In this document: in pieces, positions 1 to 8,600 of the stretch
How the letters are laid out: every line of letters starts with the position of its first letter
How positions within the stretch are numbered: the first letter of the stretch is position 1
DNA from: an uncultured cyanobacterium
GTDB taxonomy: Bacteria; Cyanobacteriota; Cyanobacteriia; Pseudanabaenales; Pseudanabaenaceae
NCBI GenBank assembly: GCA_903819605.1
Contig: CAIJEA010000423.1
Span: 1-13,154 of the forward strand
Reading direction: 5' to 3'
Length of the DNA: 13,154 nt
The notes under the pieces: generated by a model
The model's input: the letters and a program-made list of their open reading frames with translations, nothing else
Databases searched by the model: none
Told to the model about the DNA's origin: nothing
Made by a program: the position numbers and the translations under genes

Positions 1-225
1 ACTTTGTTTAACAATTTCTAGGGCGGTAGGTGCATCAAGCTTGGGTAAGTTGTAGTCGGAAATTACGGCATCCCAAGATTTGGTAGTTAAAGCTGTACGG
101 AGTTGTTCAGCAGTTTCCACCCTCTCCCAAATAACATTAAACCCACTGCGACGAAGTTCTCGGAGCAACATGAGAGCATCGTCTTCAGAGTCTTCAATAA
201 GTAAGATGTTTAGGTTTTCAGTCAT
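1..225 (-). CDS. Response regulator receiver domain protein (3' end outside window)
   Basis: The 75 codons visible read in frame from an ATG at 223-225 to the left edge and form most of a CheY-like receiver domain. The acidic pair E11-D12 in LLIEDSEDD starts the phosphorylation pocket, and the expected phospho-acceptor is D57 in AVISDYNLPKLDA. The conserved Thr/Ser and Lys of the domain fall beyond the window, so completeness cannot be judged. The start lies 5 bp after the stop of the large kinase gene, with a weak purine-rich GAAGG about 10 nt upstream, so the two genes are probably co-transcribed and perhaps translationally coupled. Because that kinase has no receiver of its own, this protein is the natural phosphotransfer partner (inference). 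The SDYNLP-type receiver is often followed by PAS, GGDEF or kinase domains in cyanobacteria, so the full protein may be much longer than a single-domain regulator. Confidence 0.9.
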   Translation of the reverse strand, partial: MTENLNILLIEDSEDDALMLLRELRRSGFNVIWERVETAEQLRTALTTKSWDAVISDYNLPKLDAPTALEIVKQS

Positions 226-230
226 GAGTT

Positions 231-3200
231 TTAAACCTTCGGGGAGTTGTTCATTGATGACTGCCCAGTTCCCCCAACTGTAAAGTAAATTGTCGCACCT
301 TTTTCGACAATACCTTCAGCCCACACAAGACCTCCATGCCGATGGATCGCACGTTGCACTGTGGCTAGACCAATACCAGTGCCCTGAAATTCATTAGTGT
401 TGTGTAGCCGTTGGAAAACCCGAAAGAGCATCTTGGCATAATTCATATCAAACCCTGCTCCATCATCGCGCACAAAATAGGTGATTTGCTCTTCTTGTTG
501 CATTACGCCAAATTCAATACGTGCAGTAGCATGATGGCTAGTAAATTTCCAAGCATTCTGAATTAAGTTGCTGATGACAACCCGCATTAGAGTCGCATCA
601 CCTAATACAACTACGTCTGGACTGATGACTACCTCAACTTGACGTTCTGGTTCTAATATTTGCAATTCCGCCAGTTGTTCTTGGACTAATGCACTGAGAT
701 TGACATTGCTATATTGCATCTCCGATCGCGATATACGGGAGAGCCTTAACAGGTCATCAATCAACATGCCCATACGATTGACGTTACGACGAATGCGATC
801 GAAGTAGTCTTTGCCTTCTTCTCCAAATTGTTCGCCATAGTCCTCTAGCAATGCATTGCTAAAGCCATCGATCGCTCGTAACGGTGCGCGCAAATCATGG
901 GAAACAGAATAGGCAAAGGCTTCTAATTCTCGATTAGAGGCTTCTAACTGAGCGGTAGTTTGCTGGATTGTGATTTCTGATTGTTTGCGATCGCTGATAT
1001 CCTGTGCCGTCCCAATAGTCTGCTTTACATGACCTTGTTCGTCACGACTAAACACAGAATCACGACTGGAGAGCCATCGCCATTCGCCATTGGCATGGCG
1101 CATCCGATATTCAATCTCAAAAATGTCACCATCCTCGGCAGCAGCAATTTGCTGGTAGTAGTTAGGCATATTGGCAAGGTCATCGGGATGCATCAGGTTT
1201 GCAAAAAATGACGATCCCATTGCTTGGACTTCTTCAGGACTATAGCCTAATGTAGCTGTAATCTCACGATTGCAATAGTTGTTACGATTTTCTTGGAGAT
1301 CGTAGAGATAGAGAATATTGGGAGACGACTCGGCAATTTTTTGAATGAACTTTTGGTTTTCTACAAGCTTTTGTTCTGCTTGTTTGCGATCGCTGATATC
1401 AATACAAGAGCCGATATATCCCAAAAATTCACCATCAGCATCAAATCGCGGATTCCCAGTAGTCAGCAGCCAGCGATATTGACCATCAAACCTTCTCAGT
1501 CGATATTCCATCGAGAAACTTTGTTGAGTATCAAAGATAGCCTCGTAACTATCTATATAAAACTGGCGATCTTCAGGATGAAGTAACACTTCCCAACCAC
1601 AGCCAAGCTCTTCTTCGATTGTCCTTCCTGTAAACTCTAGCCAAGGTCGATTAAAGTAAAAACAGAGTTTATCTAAACCCGCCATCCAGATTAAGACAGG
1701 AGCATGATCCGCTAGATAACGAAATCTTGCTTCACTTTCTTTGATTGATTTTTCGGCTTGTTTGCGATCGCGGGCATCGTACAAGGTGGAGCGACTGTAA
1801 AGATAGTTACCTTCAGGATCTTTGACCGCAGTAGCATTCAAAAACACAGGAAAAACTGTGCCATCTTTACAAATTAAATCGTATTCTACATTCTTGATCC
1901 ATCCTCTACGTTTGAACGAGGAAAAGTTGTTTTGAAAGATTAATGAGCTTTCTGCCGTAACAATCTCTGTGAAGGATTTACCAAGGATTTCTTCACGACT
2001 ATAGCCTAACCATTGCAATTCAGTATCGTTGATATTAGCAATTCGTCCATCATTATCGAGGGAGTGATAGCCGCAGGGAGCATTGTTGTAGAGATCCTCC
2101 ACTTCACGAGCGTACTTGGCGATCGCTTGTTCTGCCTGCTTGAGTTTGGTGATATCCCGCAAGCTAACTATTATGCCTGCAATAGTCTGATTTATATCCA
2201 GATAGGGGGTATAAGTTACGCTCAAAAATTGTGGAACTATATTTGGATAGTCAAACCACTGTTCATATTGAACGGTCTCCCCAGCTAAACTACGATCAAG
2301 TCGAGGCTTTATGAAGGTATCAAACAACTCTGAGCCAAGAATATCTCTTACAGAAGCTCCTATGACTTGATCGGAGGTTTTATTGCACCACGACAGATAA
2401 GCTTGATTAGCAATCTGATAGGTGTAGTTACGATCTAGCAGGGCAATTCCATCTTTTGTGGAGGATATAATATTCTCATACCGCTTCACCCTTGCTTCTG
2501 CCTGTTTGCGATCGCTAATATCTCGAAAAATTGCCTGAACTACTATCTCATCGCCCAAATCAATGACGTTAGGATTAATTTCTACGGGAACCTGTTGACC
2601 ATCTTTGCGGACGATCAAGGTCTCAAGGATCGTTCCCACACCAGTCTGGACAATCTGTCTAAAATGGTTGCTAATGGTTTCGAGAACTTCAGGTGGATGG
2701 ATGTGAGACATTGGCAGTCTAAGTAATTCGTCAAGGCTATAGCCTAAAAGCGATTCGGCACGGCGATTAGCTTCGATTAAGTCACCTTGAAGATCTGTCT
2801 GAAAAATGGCATCACTGGCATTGTTCATCAGTGCGCGGTAGCGTCGTTCGCTTTTCTTTAGGGCTAGTTCTGTTTGTTTGCGATCGCTAATATCACGCAC
2901 AATTGCTAGCACCTCGTTGTCATTAATCGCTAAGATCCTGATTTCCTCATAGGTAATGCGATGGTGCTTGACAAATTTATGCTCGTAAACTTGCAATTCT
3001 CCCGTGAGAATCGCCCGTTCGATAACTTGTAACTGGGTTTGCGTTAATTCGGGCGGGAGAACTTCGGAAATGTGATTGTTTATATGCAAAAATTTTTCTG
3101 CTTCAACTTCAGGGCTGATGAAATCTAGGCAAGTACCATCACGGGTAAGCCTCAGTAGTAAATCGGGAATCGCCACTAGCATTTTGCGATTGGTCGCTTC

Positions 3201-5600
3201 GCTGGCTTGTAAAGCGGCAGTTTGTTGTGCTACTTGCTGTTCTAATTGCTTGCGAAAACTAATATCTTTCGCAATTCCTAAAAAGCCAATGATTTGCTGA
3301 TTTTCATCCTTCATCGCGCTGATGGATAGCAGCACAGGAAATCTAGAGCCATCTTTGCGGATATAAGTCCATTCTTCTTCAAAAACAATGCCAAGAAGAG
3401 CTTTGGCTACAAAAACCTCAAAGCCTACAGGAATATCTCGATCCAGTTCGGCAGAGAGCATCGAGGCTCTATCAACGATCTCTTGGAGATCGTGAATGAG
3501 TGCAGGTTTGGCTTTCCCGACTACTTCGGAGGCGCTGTATCCTAGCATCCTTTCGGCTGCGGCATTAAAGGTCTGAATGATGCCATTAAGATCGGTAGAA
3601 ATGAAAGAGTAATCAGCACCATCGAGGATAGCGCGTTGCATACTATTGACTTGCAACAGATCTTGTGTACGTTCTGCGACTTTGTATTCTAGTTCTTGAT
3701 TAAGTTTCTGTAATGCTGCTTCTGCTTGTTTGCGATCGCTAATATCAGTAATTGTGCCGACATAGCCAATAATTTCGCCAGCTTCGTTATGCTCAGCTAC
3801 TGCTTGACCGTATGCCCAAGTAATTTGCCCTGCTGGATTTTGAAACCGATATTCTAATTGATAAGGACGGCATTCTCGAATAGAGGCATTCCACTCAGCT
3901 TCTACAAGTTCGCGATCGCTTGGATGAATGCTATTTATCCAACCAAATCCTGCGGCTTCCTCAAATCTTATCCCAGCAATTTGACACCAGCGATCGTTTA
4001 CGTATAAACAGTTACCTTCAACATCTGTACGAAAAATTCCTACTGGTGCAGCGCTTGCTAGTGAGACAAAACGCTTTTCGCTCTCCCTTAGTGCGGCTTC
4101 GGTGCGTTGACGTTCGGTAAGTTCGGATTGAATTAGTTGATAAGCATTCGCCTGTTGAATGGCGATCGCCATCTGTACTGCCATATCATCCAATAGCCTC
4201 AGATCGTCATCCTGCCAAACTCGATACTCTAAACATTGATGTCCAATTAACAGTCCCCATAGCTGTCCAGACACTTTAATTGGAACAACAAGATTGGATT
4301 TAACTTGATAGAAATCTAACAACTTGATATAACATTTGGGATAGCCATGGGTGTGGATATTAGATATGGCAATTGTGTGACCTTCGCCATACCTTAAGGC
4401 AACATCGCCACGAAAACAGGGATCATCAATATCATCATGCAGTGAAGATCTCCAGCCTCTATCCACAGATTCCGCCACAACTTTGCCATTCCCATCGGAT
4501 TGAAGTTGCCAAATTAAAAGGCGATCGCAACCAAGGAATGCTCTCAGTTCCTGCACGCTAGCTTCTAAAATTTCTGGTAAGTACAGCGAAGCTGCAATTT
4601 TGACGGCGATCTTACCGATCAGTTGCTCTCGTTCAAATCTGGTATTGAGATCGATGGTACGCTGCACTACTTTTCGTTCTAGTTCAGTAGTATAGCTTTC
4701 TAGTAGCTTGCCCCTCTCATATTCTAACTGTGCTAACTTCACTTCAGATTCTTTCCGATAGGAGATATCTCTCACAATTATTGAGGCTTGGATAATTATT
4801 CCTTCGCGATCGCGGATTGGTGAAATGGTTGTCGATACATCAATACGGTTGCCATTCTTTCTGATATATACAGTTTCAAAGTGCTCAATCTGCTCATTTT
4901 GAGAGACTTTTGCAAGAATTTGCCTTTCTTCCTCCTCCCGATCTGGGGGAATCAATATTCCCATTGGCTGACCGATCGCCTCTTGTTCTAAATATCCGAA
5001 TATTCTTTGAGCGGAAGCATTCCAACTAGTGATAATCCCATCTAAAGTCTTAGTGATGATGGCATCATCGGATGAATCCACAACCGAGACTAAGAGACGG
5101 GATGCTTCATTACCACGTCTTAGCTCCAACTGACTGATTACCAAGCGGCTGAGGGCTTTGAGCTGTTGGATCTGCTTTTGGGTGAGATCTCTGGGCTGGC
5201 GATCGATCACGCACAAAGTCCCCAAAGTATAGAGATCTGGCGTTATCAGAGGAATACCAACATAAAAACGAATTTTAGGATCTTGGGTCACTAAAGGGTT
5301 ATCGGCAAAACGAGAATCCTTGGCAGTGTCAGGAATATTCAAAATCGCATTCTCTGCTACTGCATGTCCACAAAAGGAAATATCACGCGGTGTTTCAGAA
5401 GCATCAAGCCCACAACGTGATTTAAACCACTGCCGATCGCGATCGACTAAAGATATTAAGGCGATCGGAGTTCCACAGATATCGGCGGCAAGTTGCGTCA
5501 GATCGTCATATTCCTGTTCTGGCAACGTGTCGAGAATCTTGTAGCGATTAAGAGCTGTTAGCCTTTCGCTTTCATTTGGTGGAATTTGTGGTGTCTTCAT
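231..5600 (-). CDS. Multi-PAS sensor histidine kinase with cyanobacteriochrome-like GAF
   Basis: This is a 1789-residue protein with no visible membrane segment, so probably cytoplasmic. Approximate order of domains: GAF (15-160); PAS1 (168-280); coiled linker; second GAF of cyanobacteriochrome type (330-482); PAS2 (508-622); coiled linker; PAS3 (654-780); PAS4 (806-905); PAS5 (924-1030); PAS6 (1044-1150); PAS7 (1171-1276); PAS8 (1296-1402); PAS9 (1421-1536); HisKA with H1568 in YSVSHDLRAP; HATPase_c with N box NLIQNAWKF, G1 DDGAGFD, F box FRVFQRL and G2 GTGIGLA. Most PAS units end in a PAC motif DISxRKQ. The protein stops soon after the ATPase domain with no receiver, so phosphate must pass in trans, most likely to the receiver gene 5 bp downstream. 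The transmitter is of the SHDLRAP subtype, also seen in phytochrome-like kinases, and differs from the SHELRTP transmitters of the two upstream genes. The ATG at 5598-5600 is the first in frame; no clear Shine-Dalgarno sequence precedes it. The ligand of each PAS is unknown; no LOV cysteine motif is present. Confidence 0.95.
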   Translation of the reverse strand: MKTPQIPPNESERLTALNRYKILDTLPEQEYDDLTQLAADICGTPIALISLVDRDRQWFKSRCGLDASETPRDISFCGHAVAENAILNIPDTAKDSRFADNPLVTQDPKIRFYVGIPLITPDLYTLGTLCVIDRQPRDLTQKQIQQLKALSRLVISQLELRRGNEASRLLVSVVDSSDDAIITKTLDGIITSWNASAQRIFGYLEQEAIGQPMGILIPPDREEEERQILAKVSQNEQIEHFETVYIRKNGNRIDVSTTISPIRDREGIIIQASIIVRDISYRKESEVKLAQLEYERGKLLESYTTELERKVVQRTIDLNTRFEREQLIGKIAVKIAASLYLPEILEASVQELRAFLGCDRLLIWQLQSDGNGKVVAESVDRGWRSSLHDDIDDPCFRGDVALRYGEGHTIAISNIHTHGYPKCYIKLLDFYQVKSNLVVPIKVSGQLWGLLIGHQCLEYRVWQDDDLRLLDDMAVQMAIAIQQANAYQLIQSELTERQRTEAALRESEKRFVSLASAAPVGIFRTDVEGNCLYVNDRWCQIAGIRFEEAAGFGWINSIHPSDRELVEAEWNASIRECRPYQLEYRFQNPAGQITWAYGQAVAEHNEAGEIIGYVGTITDISDRKQAEAALQKLNQELEYKVAERTQDLLQVNSMQRAILDGADYSFISTDLNGIIQTFNAAAERMLGYSASEVVGKAKPALIHDLQEIVDRASMLSAELDRDIPVGFEVFVAKALLGIVFEEEWTYIRKDGSRFPVLLSISAMKDENQQIIGFLGIAKDISFRKQLEQQVAQQTAALQASEATNRKMLVAIPDLLLRLTRDGTCLDFISPEVEAEKFLHINNHISEVLPPELTQTQLQVIERAILTGELQVYEHKFVKHHRITYEEIRILAINDNEVLAIVRDISDRKQTELALKKSERRYRALMNNASDAIFQTDLQGDLIEANRRAESLLGYSLDELLRLPMSHIHPPEVLETISNHFRQIVQTGVGTILETLIVRKDGQQVPVEINPNVIDLGDEIVVQAIFRDISDRKQAEARVKRYENIISSTKDGIALLDRNYTYQIANQAYLSWCNKTSDQVIGASVRDILGSELFDTFIKPRLDRSLAGETVQYEQWFDYPNIVPQFLSVTYTPYLDINQTIAGIIVSLRDITKLKQAEQAIAKYAREVEDLYNNAPCGYHSLDNDGRIANINDTELQWLGYSREEILGKSFTEIVTAESSLIFQNNFSSFKRRGWIKNVEYDLICKDGTVFPVFLNATAVKDPEGNYLYSRSTLYDARDRKQAEKSIKESEARFRYLADHAPVLIWMAGLDKLCFYFNRPWLEFTGRTIEEELGCGWEVLLHPEDRQFYIDSYEAIFDTQQSFSMEYRLRRFDGQYRWLLTTGNPRFDADGEFLGYIGSCIDISDRKQAEQKLVENQKFIQKIAESSPNILYLYDLQENRNNYCNREITATLGYSPEEVQAMGSSFFANLMHPDDLANMPNYYQQIAAAEDGDIFEIEYRMRHANGEWRWLSSRDSVFSRDEQGHVKQTIGTAQDISDRKQSEITIQQTTAQLEASNRELEAFAYSVSHDLRAPLRAIDGFSNALLEDYGEQFGEEGKDYFDRIRRNVNRMGMLIDDLLRLSRISRSEMQYSNVNLSALVQEQLAELQILEPERQVEVVISPDVVVLGDATLMRVVISNLIQNAWKFTSHHATARIEFGVMQQEEQITYFVRDDGAGFDMNYAKMLFRVFQRLHNTNEFQGTGIGLATVQRAIHRHGGLVWAEGIVEKGATIYFTVGGTGQSSMNNSPKV
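4155..4613 (-). other. Cyanobacteriochrome-like GAF domain, DXCF type, inside the large kinase
   Basis: Residues about 330-482 of the 1789-residue kinase match the layout of bilin-binding GAF domains of cyanobacteriochromes. Visible marks are the entry helix around LPEILEASVQELRAFLGCDR, the motif D-P-C395-F (codons at 4413-4424), the canonical cysteine C423 in YPKCYIKLL (codon at 4332-4334), and the following QVKSNLVVPI and GQLWGLLIGHQC. The two cysteines are 28 residues apart, the same spacing as the two chromophore-linking cysteines of the known photoreceptor TePixJ (Cys494 and Cys522). The residue after C423 is Tyr where many family members have His. From family knowledge, a domain with both cysteines would attach phycocyanobilin or phycoviolobilin and sense blue light in one state. 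Actual bilin binding is an inference, since many GAF domains of this general family bind no pigment. Confidence 0.75.
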
Positions 5601-5678
5601 ACAATTTCACGAGGAATTAATAATGAAAATCGGAATTACCCAAAAGAATGAAATGTAGGGGCAATTCATGAATTGACC
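5601..5678. other. 78-bp intergenic spacer before the large kinase gene
   Basis: This is the widest gap in the gene cluster. It contains most of a 28-nt palindrome at its right end and is otherwise AT-rich. On the minus strand TTGGGT and TATTAA with a 15-nt spacer could be a very weak internal promoter, but the match is poor. No clear ribosome binding site precedes the ATG at 5600. The gap may allow the light-type kinase and its receiver partner to be expressed partly apart from the upstream two genes; the sequence alone does not settle this. Confidence 0.4.
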
Positions 5679-5682
5679 CTAC
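5655..5682. repeat. 28-nt imperfect palindrome overlapping a stop codon
   Basis: Two 14-nt arms meet at a central CATG with no loop and differ from perfect symmetry at one pair only (5661 G against 5676 A). The outer arms read GTAGGG and CCCTAC and the inner part is CAATTCATGAATTG. The TAG stop codon of the membrane-bound kinase gene (5679-5681) lies inside the right arm. Palindromes of the GTAGGGG...CCCCTAC form are familiar as dispersed repeats between cyanobacterial genes (recollection, not checked). As RNA it would form a hairpin followed by a moderately U-rich stretch, so it could attenuate readthrough or protect the upstream message from 3' decay. Confidence 0.7.
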
Positions 5683-8600
5683 GACTCATACAGGTTAGCC
5701 GTTCTTTCTAAAAGTATTTGCATTTTTGTAATTAGTTCTTTCAACTTCACGGGTTTAGAGAGGTAGTCGTTAACTCCTGCTGCTAAACATTTTTCGCGAT
5801 CGCTCTCCTTCGCTAAAGCAGTTAACGCAATAATCGGAATATTCGACAAACTAGCATCAAGGCGAATTTGCTCAGTTGCTGCTAACCCATCCATAATTGG
5901 CATTTGAATATCCATCAAAATTAAGTTAGGTCGATGAGACTTAGCAAGGGCGATCGCTTCTTGTCCATTTTTTGCCCAGAGAACGCGATAGCCATTTGCT
6001 TCTAGATAGCTCGTAAAAGTCATGACATTGGATTCATTATCCTCTGCTATGAGGATCAGGGCGGGGAGGCTAGTTGCATTAATATTTGGTGAAGCAACTA
6101 CAATAGTATTGCCTGAATTGAGATCTCGCGCTAACTCGGATGAAAAACAATAGGGCAGAGAGATTGTAAAGCAACTGCCAACACCCAATTCACTAGTTAG
6201 TCTCACAATGCCGCCATGTAGTTCCACAATGCGTTTCACTAAGGCTAAACCCAGCCCTGTTCCTTCATATTGACGATTTAAGGCGCTATCGACTTGGATA
6301 AAGGGCTGAAATAATCTTTTGATGTTTTCTGGCGAGATCCCGATACCAGTATCACTTACAGAAATATCGAGGAATTGTTGTGGGGAGCGATCGTCAATGA
6401 CTGGAACTGGAGTTGCTGGTGAAACTTCTAAAGTAACCTGCCCTCCTTCAGGGGTGAACTTAACAGCATTATTGAGCAGATTAATTAAGACTTGGCGTAT
6501 GCGTCTTTCGTCTACTAGTAAGTGGGGTGGATTATGACAAAGTTTGAAATCAAGGTGAATGTGCTTTTGCATGGCATGTTGTCTGATAAATGCCATGCTC
6601 GATTGACAGAGATGATTAATCGCTGTTGGTTGGCAATCCAGTTCGATTTGTCCTGCCTCTATTTTTGCTAAATCAAGGATATCGTTGATTAACTCCAGTA
6701 AATGAGAACCACTACGTTCAACGGTTTGCAATACTTTAAGTTGCTTCTCATTGAGATCGCCATATACCTGATCCTGTAGTCCCTCAGTTATGCCTAAAAT
6801 AGCGTTAAGGGGAGTACGAAGTTCGTGGCTCATATTGGCGAGAAATTCGTCTTTAAGTCTGGTAGCGCGCAATAGCTCATCGTTTGTTTGTTGTAGTTGC
6901 GCTTCTGCTCGTTTGCGATCGCTGATATCAAAGTTAACGCCAATCATTCGGCAAGGCTTTCCTTCCACATCTCGTTCCAACATTCCATAGGCTTTAATGA
7001 AGTGGATACTACCATCAGGATGAAAGACTCGAAACTCAGTATCATATTCCGCCTGTCCTAAAGCTGATTGCTGGATCATGATTTCGGTGGATCTGAGATC
7101 GTCAGGATGTACTGATTTTGTCCATATATCGTGGATTTTTGAGGGGGCAACCTTTTCTGTAACACCATACAATGTATACATCCGATCGTCCCAAATCTTG
7201 GTATTCTGCACGAGATCCCATTCCCAGCAGCCGATCGCGCCAGATTTGAGTGCCAAGGCGAGACGCTCTGATAATTTCATTAGTTGCGTCTCTCGTTCTT
7301 GCAGTTCCAAAGTACGTTCTTTGACCCTTGATTCTAAGACTTGATTGATTTGCTGAAGTTGCTGTTCAGTCTGCTTGCGATCGGTAATATCCCGAATAAT
7401 AATTAATACTTCTCGGTCATTGAGAGGAGCAATACGGACTTCTTCATGGCGAAGATTTCCATCAACATCAATAATCTGCTCGTAGATTTGTAAGCTACTA
7501 CTTTCAATCGCTTGATTTGTATAATAGAGCCTTTGTTCTGCCATCTCAGACGATAAAACCTTGTAAATATCTAATTCTTCATTAAATGATTTACATAGAG
7601 GTTTGACCAAAACATTACCACCTCCAGCCATCTGGAGAAAGCGACCTTCACGATCCATCTGAATCAGGAGATCTGGAATTGTTTCAACGATGACACGGTT
7701 GGTTAGTTCGCTCTGCTTAAGTGCCAATTCAGCTTGTTTGCGATCTGTAATATCCCGCACCAGCGCCAAGACCTCATCTTCTCCATAGGGGACTATGCGT
7801 ACCTCTTCGATTTGCATTTTGCCATCGATAGATAAATCTTGTTCGTAAACTTGGATAGAGTTAGTTTGGAGCGCCAATTGAATAAATTTCATGCGATCTT
7901 TGGAGGCGGCTGGGGGTAGACCTTCAGTTACGGGCTTGCCAACTAAATTAGACAGATTACCGACTACATTAAAGCTTGGAGTGGCAACAAATTCTAAGTA
8001 AATACCTGCTTGACTAATTCGCATGAGAATGTCAGGAATAGCGCTGATTAAAGCTCGTTGATGGGCTTCACTTTTTTGTAAGGCTGCCTCAGAAAGCTGG
8101 CGCTCAATTAGCCGATCCTTCAATTTTTGGTTAGCATCGGCTTGATCGCGGGCGAGCGCACGGCTCATTTTGATTATAAATATGGCGGAGATCGCGGCGG
8201 ACAAGACTAGGCTAGTAACATAAATAGTGATGCGAGTTACTTTAGCTTGAATTAGCTCAGCGTCAGCATCTCTCTCAAGTTGGTCGACTATCTTAACAAA
8301 CGGAGATAAGCGATCGGGGAACTCAATAAATTGCACAAAGTTCTCATCCTTAACCAACTTCGCCAACTGCAATTCAGCTTTTTGTAAAGTCTTAGGTGAT
8401 GCCGTGAGAGGCTCTATTCGATCGATTAGTTTTTGTGCTTCCTGCCTAAATTTCTTGACAAAAACTTCATATTCATCTAATTGGCTTTGGAGTCCTTGTA
8501 CAGATGGTGCTTTTTCTGGATATTTATGGTTTTCTAAGAGGGTTAATATTTTTTGGATGTGATCGAGAAACTTGGAGCTTTCTCGCCGAAATGACGCAGG

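Noticed and set aside
80..283. 67-codon plus-strand frame at the left edge
   Set aside because: It is antisense to the receiver gene and the kinase 3' end, both of which have clear protein motifs.
231..420. Possible frameshift loss of a C-terminal receiver from the large kinase
   Set aside because: The frame ends normally a short tail after the ATPase G2 box, and the receiver gene begins with its own ATG and complete N-terminal strand. A long-standing split or separate gene fits better than a recent break.
960..3740. Regularly spaced GCGATCGC copies resembling a CRISPR-like or iteron array
   Set aside because: The 350-400 bp spacing equals the PAS repeat length and the octamer lies in conserved PAC codons, so protein repetition explains it. 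There are no constant-length repeats with unique spacers.
985..5100. Possible LOV (flavin) photoreceptor among the PAS domains
   Set aside because: None of the PAS domains shows the GxNCRFLQ motif with its reactive cysteine. The cysteines in PAS6 (SWCNK) and PAS9 (YCNRE) are not in that context.
5444..5456. Self-overlapping CGATCGCGATCG palindrome near the large kinase start
   Set aside because: It encodes the VDRDRQW stretch of the first GAF domain, common in that family, and needs no regulatory explanation.
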